A stretch of 64,000 bases of DNA from Symbiodinium natans (taxonomy: Eukaryota; Sar; Dinophyceae; Suessiales; Symbiodiniaceae): contig CAJNDS010002481.1 in NCBI GenBank assembly GCA_905221605.1, positions 297,211 through 361,210 on the forward strand, given 5' to 3'. The position numbers and the translations under genes are program-made. The notes under the pieces are model-generated. The model was not told the origin of the DNA and searched no databases. It worked only from the letters and a program-made list of their open reading frames with translations. Shown piece after piece: positions 54,701 through 64,000 of this stretch. Numbering within the stretch: position 1 is the first letter of the stretch; every line of letters starts with the position of its first letter.

Positions 54701-57232
54701 GGCCATGGGACTTCAGGTGCAGAAAGGGCTGAGTGAAGTTCACCTCGGTTCCCCAGCAGCCACTTCATAGTTCTATTCCATGTTCAATGGAAACGGAAAA
54801 CCTTAAGGACTACAGCAAAACGAGGAACAGGGTACCATTGGGAGGGCCAGTCACTTCAATGTAAGCTGCTGGGTCTACATCCGGCACTGTCCATCTGCTA
54901 CAGTTCTCGAGGTTGGAGCTCAGGGCGACTGGCAGCAAAGCCATCACCAGGAGCAGCAGCATTCGTACCTGAGCTCTTCTTGAGGGCCCTCCCCCCCCCC
55001 CCCCCCCCACCTTCGGAGAAGTTACCTTCATGAAGAGTGAGGAATAAGCTTACCTAGTTATGGTATCTGTCTGTCATCTTAAACTCCGCTCCTTCTTCCT
55101 TAGCAAAGCCCCAGGTGCAAGGTCATCGGGGCGCAGGGAACAGGACTTCGTGGCCAGGGCCACCATGAAGCCACAAAGGAGCGGCAAGCAGAGCACAGCC
55201 GGCCAGGTCCGGCAAACCCAACTGGGCCAAGGTGGGCATGTCCATTCATTCCTGTGTTCTTGAGGGCGTTTTCGGAATGAACCTTATAGAAAAGCCCGAT
55301 GGTAACCCTTGTGGTACCCCTTCAGAACTGCTTTGATAGCGCCTGTAGAGACCCGAAAAGAGCACCGATCAACGCTGAAACATAAACCTTTACCGCCTTT
55401 TCCGAAACAAAAGACGAACACAGAGATGCCCACTTACTTGTCCAGTATCCTGGGGGGGGGAACTAAAGGTTAACCTTTGGGATTATATACGCATTATAGT
55501 GCCCCAAAAAAGGTTAAGTTGCGACGTGAGACGAGCTGCGCCACCGCGAAACCGAAGACGCTGAATTCTGACAAACTATGCAGGCATGATAGCACCCCAA
55601 AAGGTTAAAGGTTCCGACTCCCCCCACCCTAAACTCTAGACCCATATAGGGCATGATACCCCAAAAAGGTTAGAGGTGATCTTTTGAAACCGGACTTGGT
55701 GACAAAGAAAGCCCCTGCCGTACTGCGCAGCACGGGGGAAAAACTGAAGCAGCTGCTAACTTTGATCTGAAACCTAAGCCCTAAACCCTAAACTCTACTA
55801 CTAGGACCACGAGTCCCTTGAGGCGACGTAAGGAGCGCCAAGGCCGCAAAGGCTAAAGCCACCAGACTACCAAGAGTCCTCCCAGTCTCCTGGGGCCAGG
55901 AGGGGCGGTCTATAGGGACTTTCAGGATTTGGGGCCTTAATGATTATTAACTTACGGTATAGTAATTATTGGGTATGATACTATGCGATACTATAACCAG
56001 AAGGGTGCCTCTGGAGAGATACTGCCAGGTACACAGCTGCAATATGTTGGGCCCTTCGCTCCCGCCGGGTTTAAGTTCAGGCGTTTGGGGTTACGCGGCT
56101 TTCGGGGTAGAATTCCCTCAGCCCTCAACCATGAACAGAGCCCATTCAAACATCTCTGAATGCGCTGAGCCAAGCTGCAGAGGTCTCACTGGAGAAGCTG
56201 GAGCTCAAAGCAGGCACCAGGAAGGTGAGGAGGAGGAAGAGCTGGTGAGAGCCGGTTGCATGGAGCACTGGTAGGCTGAAGGACCACGTAAGGAGCAGGC
56301 CGACGCTTTGAAGCCACATCCTTCAGGGGTTTTTCAGGCTTGGGGTTTCAGGCTTTTGGGGGGCTTTTTAGGGTTTACGAAGTTTACCAGAGCCAGGTCC
56401 TCCAGTCGGCCTTCTCCACGGCTCTGGCGTCCGCAGGGAATCCCTTGAACCAGCACCCGATCCCGGGCAGCGCGAAAGCGAGCACCGTCCAGCGCAGCGG
56501 CAGGTAAGACAGGAGAGCCAGCAGCCAGGACATGGCCAGCCCACAGTAGCCGCCACTCCGAGCAAGGTCTGTTGCCTCGCAGAGGCGGGACAGGCTTCTT
56601 AGTCCCTGGCATCAACGAGCATCTCAACTGATAGCTGGAATCGTAACAATCGCAGTAACACATGGGTGCTTGTCCAAAATAGGGTCTCTCGGAGTCTCTC
56701 GTTTGTGCTCCCAAACTATAAGGTGCCGTATCAGGAGTAGAATTATCAGAAACGACCATGATTTTGACAGTTCCCCACATAGTAATGGCGAGACTACATT
56801 CCATATCCTAATCTCCGGAAGGCGTCGGCCTGCTCGGTGTCCACGGTGTAGAGGTACATGGCCAGAGCACTGATGAAGGCGCTGAGCATCTGAAGGCCCA
56901 GAGCCCACCAGGCCATCCGATCAAAGCTGGGAAGTAGGGCGAGCCAGATCCAAACCAGCACCGGCTTTATGAGAGCCGCAAGATTCTGCACTTTGTGGGC
57001 CTGAACTGTGGGATTTTGTAGAGATTGTAGTACCACTGTAAAAAGGGTCAAAGGTTACCTACTCTACAACTAGGATTCTGCACTTTGTGGGCCTGTTTTG
57101 TCATCCACAGCCCCAGCAGGATGGCTGGGATTCCTTGTGGGAGATGCCCCAGTCTGCGGCAGCAAAGCCAAAAGCACCAGAAGGCGAGGACGGTGCCGAA
57201 GATCAGAGGCAGCGCCCTCTCAGAGACCTAAG
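51799..57232 (-). CDS. multi-span membrane protein with leucine-rich C-terminal region (multi-exon)
   Basis: A chain of minus-strand exons can be read. 57232-57093: ALPLIFGTVLAFWCFWLCC. 57000 to about 56820: LAALIKPVLVWIWLALL. About 56560-56390: GLAMSWLLALLSYLPLRW. 55235-55085: WPAVLCLPLLCGFMVALATK. 54980-54820: MLLLLVMALLPVALSS. 54763-54588: KSHGLRWLELPQPVWP. 54570-53980: many helices. 53899 to about 52940: helices, EDAPQALLLLSVGV, then LRRLR-like strands and KLRLTMQLGGHVGLIKS. 52500-52330: IRTVILDLAEMYQE. 52285-52200: LEINLRQTRMDDASCHALAES. 52035-51799: RRLDLSGNYDQRL, KLKRFELLCDLRD and the stop. The C-terminal pieces have LRR-like spacing. The first junction is supported by exact frame continuity. 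I infer one gene, but two adjacent genes (break near 55.3-56.3 kb, where dispersed repeats lie) are possible. Function unknown. Confidence 0.55.
52933..54126 (-). CDS. largest exon of the membrane/LRR gene
   Basis: The functional exon starts at about 53899 after TGTTTCAG with FWSPTLLCIVLGGYLGLAYV; codons upstream of that are intron. It contains two or three membrane helices and ALLLEDAPQALLLLSVGV (a charged-Pro helix typical of dinoflagellate membrane families). A soluble region follows, with strand-helix units ending in RKLRLTMQLGGHVGLIKSL. Confidence 0.65.
   Translation of the reverse strand: MQLQCHGCGPVVSKPLSLHGGWLRRCERHNACEHGGAVGHSLGQLLRTWINVNIPGSWMPCGVQMNQVTGVLALFQFWSPTLLCIVLGGYLGLAYVWMLHFYWLWPGASGRERLDRSYLALLFLQPQQADAPQPSLSERACQAAYMEMEPSRQKALLLEDAPQALLLLSVGVTKPFALAMNLLIPGLRLLAATRLHNSIAWQVRQWLLQEALAASDFPGPETLKNRYAESLCSLQLLHSNFWESFDEDLRSTAQRAAKKSQKPTLITEWVKLQELQVTPELELFPDAALTLRHLRLRPVALKIPSTAPATTCIEKCMRPVLLIDRDQNKKEFPEAKADWEVLLRLQGSPLFLCDHGVAAVVALLLRLGPGYRKLRLTMQLGGHVGLIKSLEEPLLVL
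53976..54581 (-). CDS. membrane exon of the same gene
   Basis: Reads RKYFVVLGVCAALLCMGW, an Ala/Lys-rich helix, LLLSMLLLCWLSLCSKLTL, GLLLFFLQALVIRF and SDIHWVSYLGPG before the donor region. It is followed after an intron of about 80 nt by the exon starting near 53899. Confidence 0.6.
   Translation of the reverse strand: MTTPGYTVFPFCGNLSYVLPRKPSLRKYFVVLGVCAALLCMGWPSQYKANTSKATLSLEEASERAAANAKARKHGVRHGAVFWEISEGSRNLLLSMLLLCWLSLCSKLTLSASHGGQLSAKAGMAWEAWDLLWTSGLLLFFLQALVIRFSSSCSYSAMDVALSSRSLFPFMGDGFDVVKDTMLASMVVQSDIHWVSYLGPG
55438..55517. repeat. dispersed short repeat, copy 2
   Basis: See the entry at 51689. In this copy TTAACCTTTGGG and CCCCAAAAAAGGTTAA form imperfect inverted arms around 20 nt, suggesting a small foldback element. 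Confidence 0.75.
56982..57095 (-). repeat. 22-bp direct repeats bounding a 92-nt GC-AG intron
   Basis: The sequence CAGGCCCACAAAGTGCAGAA plus TC (minus strand) occurs at 57095-57074 and 57003-56982. Splicing after CAG in both copies removes 57092-57001 (92 nt, starting GC and ending AG) and joins LWMTKQ to AHKVQNLAALIKP without changing frame. The intron ends are thus part of a duplication, as in introner-type insertions. Confidence 0.75.
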
Positions 57233-57359
57233 CTCTTTTTGGGCAGAGGAACGAACTAAAGCTACCATAGTCGGGATACGCACTCATAGTTGGACGAACC
57301 CCTCAGCACGTCTCCGAGTTTTAGGGTTTTAGAGTTCAGGCCTTTTTTTGCATAGGAGC

Positions 57360-57656
57360 TTAAGCTTCCGTAGGCGGGTACACAAACGTTACTCTCCTTG
57401 TGGATATGGAGTACACAAACGTTGCTCTCCTTGCGGCAACTTTAACGTTGAGTTCCTGAACAAGACTAGAGACTGGCTCGGAAGGAAGGGGCACCTCCAC
57501 GGGCACAGCTGTGGCTACGGAGCCGGGCAGAACTGTGTTCACCGAGCCAGCAGGCTGAATGGTGTGGGCAGAACTGGGAGGCAGAATGGTGACCACGGAG
57601 TCTGCGGGCGCGGTCGTAGGGTCGATGCCTCGCCGCGAGTTGGTTAGAACAGACAC
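57360..57656 (-). CDS. Pro/Val/Thr-rich ORF with doubled unit
   Basis: About 98 open codons of low complexity (SVVTILPPSSAHTIQPAGSV) ending in two copies of an about 30-nt unit encoding RR.TFVY. It might be a disordered linker exon of the gene just downstream on the same strand. Evidence is weak. Confidence 0.3.
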   Translation of the reverse strand: MSVLTNSRRGIDPTTAPADSVVTILPPSSAHTIQPAGSVNTVLPGSVATAVPVEVPLPSEPVSSLVQELNVKVAARRATFVYSISTRRVTFVYPPTEA

Positions 57657-58330
57657 TACAACAGATGAGCAAGACCCCTACCCTATACCCTCAACCCTAC
57701 AACTTCAAGGAAGATTGCCCGTTTCAGGGGGTGTTGGGGGCTCTCTGGGCTCTACTCGAAGGGCCCAGGCCTGACATGTTCAAAAGGGAGCTGCTTTCAG
57801 TTGAACAAACAGATAGACACAAAAGCCAGGATGGCCCTTAAAACCTCTGAAAAACATGCCTGAATATGCTCCTCTTTAACCCAAGAAGGGAAAATCTGAA
57901 CTGCCCCAAGGGTCTACTCACTAAGTAAGTACATACTTACATACATGCATAGACAGCGAGCAAGCAAGCAGATGCATTCACTTCTAGAAGGTTTGAGCTG
58001 CCCAAACTGGCCAAGCAAGCTTTTTTGGTATTCACAAGTTGCCCCCTAAACCCTAAACTTGCCCTAAACTCTTCTACTGCAACTATATGGGGGGGGCGAT
58101 AAGGGCACATGATGGCACATTCTGATGCGGCAGTCCTTCGCTCCGAAGCAAGGCCTTGAGCCGCAGGGCCGCCTCCGAAGCCTGTGGACCATCTTCCTGG
58201 CGAAAGATATGCTACGATGGTATGTAGCAGGATAGGACGTGTATCATAGTATCGGAATGTCATAATCTCATAATCTCATAATTATCATCGTATCAGAATA
58301 TCATAATATCACCATAGCGGAACATCATAT

Positions 58331-58431
58331 GGGTGGTTGTCAACATTAGGGTCCCTTTTTGGATCCCTATTATAATACGGCACCTAATCTTTAAGGTACC
58401 CCAGAAGGGATCATAGTTTTGACAGCCACCC
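58331..58431. mobile_element. about 101-bp MITE-like foldback element
   Basis: The left end GGGTGGTTGTCAA...GGGTCCCTTTTTGG and the reverse complement of the right end GGGTGGCTGTCAAAA...GATCCCTTCTGGGG match over about 33 bp with several mismatches. The interior is AT-rich. Flanks are AT-rich repeats, so no target duplication can be defined. Confidence 0.65.
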
Positions 58432-58617
58432 CATAATATCAGAAGTAGATTAATCGGTAATATCGAATGCCCAAGATACTGGAAATTGTATACGATACTA
58501 TGGATCTGCATCTGCCTGCGAAAGCAGTTTGTAGGACATCGGACTCCCAGGCGCCAAGCAATGGCAGAATCGCCTGGCGGACATTCGAGCACCCATGCAC
58601 GCAAACCCGAAGCCTAA

Positions 58618-58660
58618 ACCTTAAACCCTAAACCCCAAACTCCAAACCCTAAACCCTAAA
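58618..58660. repeat. CCCTAAA heptamers
   Basis: Five to six telomere-type heptamers with CCCCAAA variants. Confidence 0.88.
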
Positions 58661-59958
58661 GTTTCTTGGACACCCCGTTGAGAGTGGCTCCTGCATTGAA
58701 CCCCTAAGCCCCTTCTGAAGCCCGCAAGGTAGTCCAGTCCCCCCACCTTGCAGAGATTCAGGTGAAGGCTATATCAAAAGAAGCACCCGTAGCAAATGCG
58801 TGAGTGCACCCACTGGATCCTCGACCCTTAGAAAAGACACGCAAAAAAAACTCTCCTTTTGTAGAACCCTGAGAAAGTACTTCTCGAACCGTTGTAGAAC
58901 TCTTACAGAACCGTGTAGAATCTTATAAGAATGTGTGGACATGTTCTGACACCAGTTTCAGACCCTCGCCTGCTCCGGCAGTGCCAGGTTTCGCATGGGG
59001 ATTGCACGCTGCTTCGGGCCAAGATGCTACCGACGACCTGGGCCTTTTTTGGGGAACCTTTTGGAAGTTGGTTTAGGGTTTTATGGTTCAGCATGGGGTT
59101 TCGCAGGTCTTCTAGGCGTGGGCGCTGTCTCCGCGCTCAATATAGAGTCTCGGTATCGGGACTTCTTGTGGGCCTTTTTGGGGTTTTGGCAGCGTTTAGG
59201 TCTGAGGGTGCCTGCTGGGGCTCAGAAGGCTGATGGCTTTGTATGTTTTGATGGGGGGAAGGGTCACCCCATCGAAAACTGACTGCTACTTTGGGAAGAG
59301 CTCGAACGAATGAGGAACAGAACGATGATCAAGACTCACGGCCGCACCTGAAAGAACTGTCTCACTTTCAGCTTGCAAAGTGAGTAAACTGGTGGTTCGA
59401 GTTGTCAAGGCAGTTACATTGGTCAGACACCACACATATCCTAAACCGTAAATGTGCACGTCAAGACCAGATGTGGCTTGAGCTTGAATGGAAGGCCTCG
59501 TTTTGTGAACCCAGCAGGCCATCGCGTGAAACACTCCGAAGGGTTGGGATGAAGCTCACCTTCACCTCGGGTCTTTGCTTGGGTTGTCTCGCGTTTAGGC
59601 TTTAAGCTCTTCCCGCGACTTACATCATATCTCACCCCATCCTTCCATGCGAGCCCTTTTGGCTTTGGCGATTGTGATTTTGGGGTATTCGTTTTAGGCT
59701 TCAGGGTTGCAGTCCTGACTCTGGCCTAACATCGAAGCCTTTGCAAGGCCTAAGTCCTCCAGGCGGCCTCCAAACCTCAAGTCTATGGCACCTATGGTCA
59801 CTATGGTCTATCTTGCAATAAGCACTGACGTGCTGGTAGTACCCCAGATTCGACCCTTCCGGTTGAGGGTCCACAACATGATATACATGATGCGCATGTG
59901 GCGCGCATCTAAGCTTCCAGTAATAGACCACGCAAAACCCCTTCTGTCAATCTCTGAC
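58661..59958. other. no gene recognised
   Basis: Isolated telomere-like words only. Frames at 58903-59282 and 59286-59534 are short and unconvincing. Confidence 0.45.
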
Positions 59959-62321
59959 TTACTGAGCGGACTGCTGCGAAGGCAGTCCGTGGGTGAGGCG
60001 TGCCTGGCAGCCGGAGCGATTCCCTTCTTGAATTGCGACACAAAGGTGCTGGCACACCTGGCCCTGCAATGCCTTTTCCTTCTGCCCAGACACGACCAAT
60101 GGCCTGGAACAGGCTAACCGCGGCCAACTATCAGGTGGCCTCTCTGAGAATTGCGGGGACGAGGGGGGGGAGGCGGTGGACGAGCTGACGCTTGCCGGAG
60201 ACCGGGTGGCATGGCAGGTGCGGCAGTGCTGGGAAAGAGGCCTGGTAGCTTTTCTGGGAACTGGGCGCTCCCTAGCCTGGGCTGTGGCCCCATAGGCGGC
60301 TTCCATGTCCTTGATTTTTTGCTTCTGATCCCGGACCAATTGGTTCTCCTCGATGCCGTTGATGGCCAGCATCCCAGAGAAGATGTGCAGCGCCCACAAG
60401 GCGAACCAGGCGAGGAACCATGGCAGCCGGCCCATCTCGATGTTGAAGACCAGGGCATTGGACAGGATCGCGTCGAAATAGTCGGAACGTGCCAGGAAGA
60501 CACCCACAATGGCGCTGAGCAGCAGACCTCGCAGCAACAGCTGGAGTCGTAGTGGTTGGCACATTTTCCGCACCTCCGGCTCTTCCAAGCAACCGAGGAG
60601 ATGAAGCGGACCGCCTACTGCGGTGTTCCAGCGAGTCACCCACGGGCGGCTTCGGCACACGCTGTTGTCCTTGCACAGGATGGTGGAGAGGGAGTAAAAG
60701 AGCAGCGCCGCTGCGACGAAAGCGACGAAGAGCGGGGTATGCACAAGCATGGGCTTGGTGAGGCCTTGGAGCATATCAAGGGCAAGGTTGTAGACTTTGT
60801 AGAGGAGCTTCTCGGCCTCTGCGGCCTCTGCATTGTTCAGAACACCTTCAAAATCCTTGATGCCCTTTCCACCGAATTTTTTTGGGTCGAAACTGCGAAC
60901 CGCCTGGACTATTGTTGCGAGCATCAGGTCCAGTCCGGAAGCCATAGCATTGCCAAGCTGGTCGGTAAAGCTTGAGGTCAGCACTAGAATAGAAGTGATC
61001 TCGAGCATGATGATGTCGATGCCAACGTGCATAACGACCGGGAGCTTGTGGTGCCTAAGGCCGCGCTTTCCATGCACCATCTCAGCAAGTGGTTGTACGG
61101 ATGCCAGCAGAAATGCCAGCCCCAGCAGGAAGCGAGGCTGCAACAACCGCCAGGATTTCAGCAGTATCGGCGCGCTGCTCTGACCTATAGCAATGGATCT
61201 GCGAACCAGACGAATGAATGCTTTCCACGGGAACAGCTGTGCGAGCAGCTTGGTCCCTGGCTTGTCGATCAACTTCTGCAACAATTCCTTCACGCTCCTC
61301 TCCAGCTCTCCGCTCTTTTCCATCTTCTCACGCATGGCCAAAGTTAAAATGTGATTGAAGGACCTGGTTGGGCCTTGTGGTAGGTCCTCGTCTATACATA
61401 CCTCGAAACCACAAATCAACTGATGATTTCCTTCCCCTGGCTGCACTTGCCAGTTGGATTGATCACAATGTGCGGCACGCCAGATGTCCCCCTCGGCTTT
61501 GTGCCACTCGTCAAGCAAAGTGCGGTTCAATTCATCAAGCGTCTTGGCCATTGAAAGGTTGTAATTCCATGCTCGGAGCTCAGCCAGGGCCGCCTTGGAC
61601 TCAGCGTTGCTCGTACAAGCCAGGCCCATGCCGAGAGGGAGATCCACGAGGCATGTTTCCGAGGTTTTCTCGACGAAGTCGGCGAGGGCACTGGGCCGAT
61701 TGGTGCCCCGGATGATGTGCCTGCTGAGTGTTGCGGAGAGCTGGCACATAGGAGCCTCGATCACGGAGCGGCTGGCGAGGTACAAGGAGACCATGGACAT
61801 GGGGATTCCCCTGCCGAGCGCCTGCCTCACCTGGGCAAGCCAAAAAAGTGGGTGGGCAAGCCTAGAGTGCCTAGAGCCTCTACGACGAGATCCTCCTTTG
61901 CGACGATCCCTTCAACTCAAAATGGTTCCCAGTAATCTAGAAAGAAGACATGACATGGCGTTCTTTTGCCTAGTGGGGACTCTCTAAGGGAACCCGAAGC
62001 TCAGAGATTTCTGGAAGCGAGATCCTACCTGGCACCTTGAGCCGGTCCCAGGGCTGGACTCTGCTGCCGGCCACCAGCTCCCTTCCGTGGCGCCGCAGCA
62101 GCAGGGCCAAGTCCAGGTCCACCGCAGCCGCTTGCGCCAGGGCCGAGTCGTCCTTTTCCTCCAGGTAGCTCAGGGGCCAGGAAGACCACGTCAAAGCGGC
62201 GGTCCGGGAAGAACAGGATCTGGGAGGAGTTGTAGAGGAGGGTGTACCAGGAAATGAGCCACGATGCCACGAAGGCCGCCACCTGTAGCGTGGGCCGCAC
62301 CTTCGGCCGATGCTCTTCCAT
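59959..62321 (-). CDS. multi-span membrane protein, two exons
   Basis: Exon 1 starts at ATG 62321 (MEEHRPKVRPTLQVAAFVAS) with a first membrane helix. It continues to about 62180 in one frame (RRFDVVFLAPE) and then reads better in a second frame (SYLEEKDDSALAQAAAVDLDL, ELVAGSRVQPWDRLKVPG), pointing to a one-base indel near 62175. A donor-like GTAGGATC follows at about 62028. Exon 2 (about 61830-59959, 623 codons) is intact: a soluble region (AELRAWNYNLSMAKTLDELN), then helices FLLGLAFLLASVQPLAEM, VGIDIIMLEITSILVLTSSF, PLFVAFVAAALLFYSLSTI, LLLRGLLLSAIVGVFLA, LPWFLAWFALWALHIFSGML, and a Ser/Pro-rich disordered tail. The stop is near 59959. It resembles in style the membrane gene immediately downstream on the same strand. 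Function unknown. Confidence 0.65.
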
Positions 62322-62419
62322 GCTGAAAAAATCTGGCTTACGCCTGGAGGATATGGAATTGCTTGCGGTCTGAACACATTGGTTCCGTTGGGCTCGGCCT
62401 GAGCCGCAGGGTCAAACAA

Positions 62420-64000
62420 CGAGGCGAGTTGGAATCAGCAAGACTTCTGTGCGCCGCACTGGTTCTCAAGATGTTGGGGTGGGGGGTGGGCGATTCCTAC
62501 AACAGTTCTTGTAAAGTCCTCTGCAGGGCCCTTGAGGCAAACTCTCTAGGCTCTGCGACTCCACATTCTCGATGCTGCCTCGTGCCAGAAATGGCTTGTT
62601 TGAAGACAGTGGGCATGTCGACAGTGTCACAGAGCGCAGTTGCCTGGGAAAGCAAGTGCATGAGTGAACAAAAACTAACTAGAGAAGTGCTCCCTCGCGA
62701 CTTAGCGAATCCCTACACTGCCCTACACTTTTTCCCAGTTCACCTTTTAAGAACGAGCAGGCCTCTTTGTTTGGGTACCTCAGCGCTCTGAGATTGAGGC
62801 GCACCTGTCTCCACTCGAACAGGGCAGCTCATGGTCCGTGACCTCGTCGAAACGGACAGGGACCGGAATGTACGTGAGGGGCACTGGCGCACAACATGTA
62901 AGATAGAAAGGACAGTGCAGCTAGCGAGGTAGAGCGTTGGCAGTCTCGCTTGTCAGTGCGTTTGCGAGCTAAGTTCTCGGGCAAGCTACGTGATTGGGCT
63001 CTTCTGCGGAGACTCGCAGCTGACTGAAAGCTAGTCTTCTAACTCCGTGAAACGTTTAGGAGGTTTGCTAGGCGTTGGTGGTGGGTTCAAGAGGGCCCTC
63101 TTACGCGCCTACGCACCTCCACAGCACATGCCAGCCAGGTTGTTACACCAAAGTCAATCCTAAACCCTTCCCTGTTTCACATCCTTTCGCCATTGTGCCT
63201 GCTGTGCACGCGTCTAGCACCGCATACAGTGTGGCAGAATCGGCAGAATCTTATCCAACCTTTAATTGCAAACGATTACAGGACCAGGCGCACGGACTCG
63301 CAGGGCTTTGCTTTTCCGTTTTCTCGAGGCATGTTTGGCAGACCTCGACGCCTTTGACGTGCACAAACGGCGCCAGATCTACGAGGTCTTCCGATACTTC
63401 GGGACGGCCCTTCCTTTGGATTCGTTGCCACTGGTCGTGTCGCAGCTACCCCTGTCACGGAGCCTGCCAGACCGAGCGTTGCAAAGCCAGTCCAAGTTCC
63501 CCCGACACTTCCTGCGCCTCCTGTTCGTCGCCCAGGTTCTTCCCTCTCAATTCCGTCTGCTGTGCCTACTTCGGCAGTGCCAAAAGCTTCAGCGATGGAG
63601 AGACCACAGGTGTTGTGATTGCAAAGGCCAGGCGCGACCCCGGAGCCTGCGAGACCCCCTCCCTGACGACTCCAGGAGTAGGAGAAAGTGGTTGTCATCG
63701 AGGAGCCCACAATGGCACCACAGCAACCACCTTTGCCCAAAAGCGACAGTGATCTCCGACAGTTGCAAGTGACGTTAGGCTTTTGGCTTTGCTCTGCGTG
63801 GGGCCATGACGTTTTCGGAGCCCGCCCCGTTTGACCCCTCTGTTGGCGGAGACAACGCGGGTGCCCAATGACTCTCTCTCACACTCAGTTTAGGATGCGA
63901 TTCAGATGGGACAAAGATCGGGCGGTCGAGGCTTCCAAAGTTGAGGACTCAGGTGAAGTCAAGTTCGTGTCTGCGGGCCCACACTTCTGAGGCCTTCGTG
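62420..64000. other. no complete gene; Pro/Ala- or Gly-rich frames at 63.3-63.75 kb
   Basis: Between 63276 and 63740 all frames are partly open. The plus strand reads a Pro/Ala/Val-rich chain interrupted by stops and ending EKVVVIEEPTMAPQQPPLP; the minus strand reads a Gly/Thr-rich chain of 154 codons. Neither is convincing; the plus reading could be a gag-type linker remnant. Elsewhere nothing is recognised. Confidence 0.4.

Noticed and set aside
62900-63010. tRNA-like stretch (GCTAGCGAGGTAGAGCG)
   Set aside because: The D-arm-like word is present but no matching acceptor stem, anticodon arm or T-loop could be folded.

Overview
The window looks like nuclear DNA of a dinoflagellate, most likely of the Symbiodinium/Suessiales type. 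This is inferred from content, since no database search was possible. The supporting signs are: (i) host-like coding signals lie almost entirely on the minus strand from about 1.2 kb to 62.3 kb, as in unidirectional dinoflagellate gene clusters; (ii) genes are cut into short exons by introns of roughly 60-200 nt, including one well supported GC-AG intron; (iii) plant-type telomere heptamers (TTTAGGG/CCCTAAA) are scattered through the window in both orientations; (iv) there is an endonuclease-RT LINE, a decayed Copia-type element with a CCCH + CCHC gag, and multi-membrane-span protein families of dinoflagellate style.

Layout. 0-8.4 kb: a GC-rich interspersed repeat, then a receptor-like gene on the minus strand (ligand-binding fold, cysteine-rich stalk, membrane segment; three in-frame stops), then mostly non-coding DNA with telomere-like heptamers, TA microsatellites and a clean 102-bp MITE. 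8.4-13 kb: a near-complete non-LTR retrotransposon (minus strand) with ORF1 (one frameshift) and an EEP-RT ORF2 joined to ORF1 in the same frame through a single UGA. 13-21.5 kb: gene-poor, with the largest opposed telomere-like arrays and a few exon-like minus-strand ORFs. 21.5-24.3 kb: a decayed plus-strand Copia-like element (Q-rich repeats, gag, zinc fingers, protease with a damaged active site, and a methyltransferase-like segment). 24.5-25.4 kb: an AT-rich island holding a GIY-YIG endonuclease-like gene broken by one TAG. 26-30 kb: simple-sequence DNA. 28-31.7 kb: exons of an unidentified gene. 33.7-37.3 kb: exons of a voltage-gated cation channel. 40-43 kb: exon-like ORFs and NSUN5-type rRNA methyltransferase exons. 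43.1-45.5 kb: a two-part gene with an integral membrane region and a cytosolic domain. 46.8 kb: a long (ACT)n array. 47.7-48.9 kb: a frame-broken gene with a papain-like C-terminus. 51.8-57.2 kb: a multi-exon, multi-span membrane protein with a leucine-rich C-terminus. 60-62.3 kb: another multi-span membrane protein.

The host genes share no obvious pathway; they are mainly membrane or receptor proteins plus one RNA-modification enzyme. Mobile and repetitive sequence dominates. The least ordinary parts are the UGA-joined LINE, the retroelement-borne methyltransferase-like segment, the GIY-YIG island, the intron bounded by 22-bp direct repeats, and the small hairpin repeat families. Exon boundaries are estimates from reading frames and splice-like signals.
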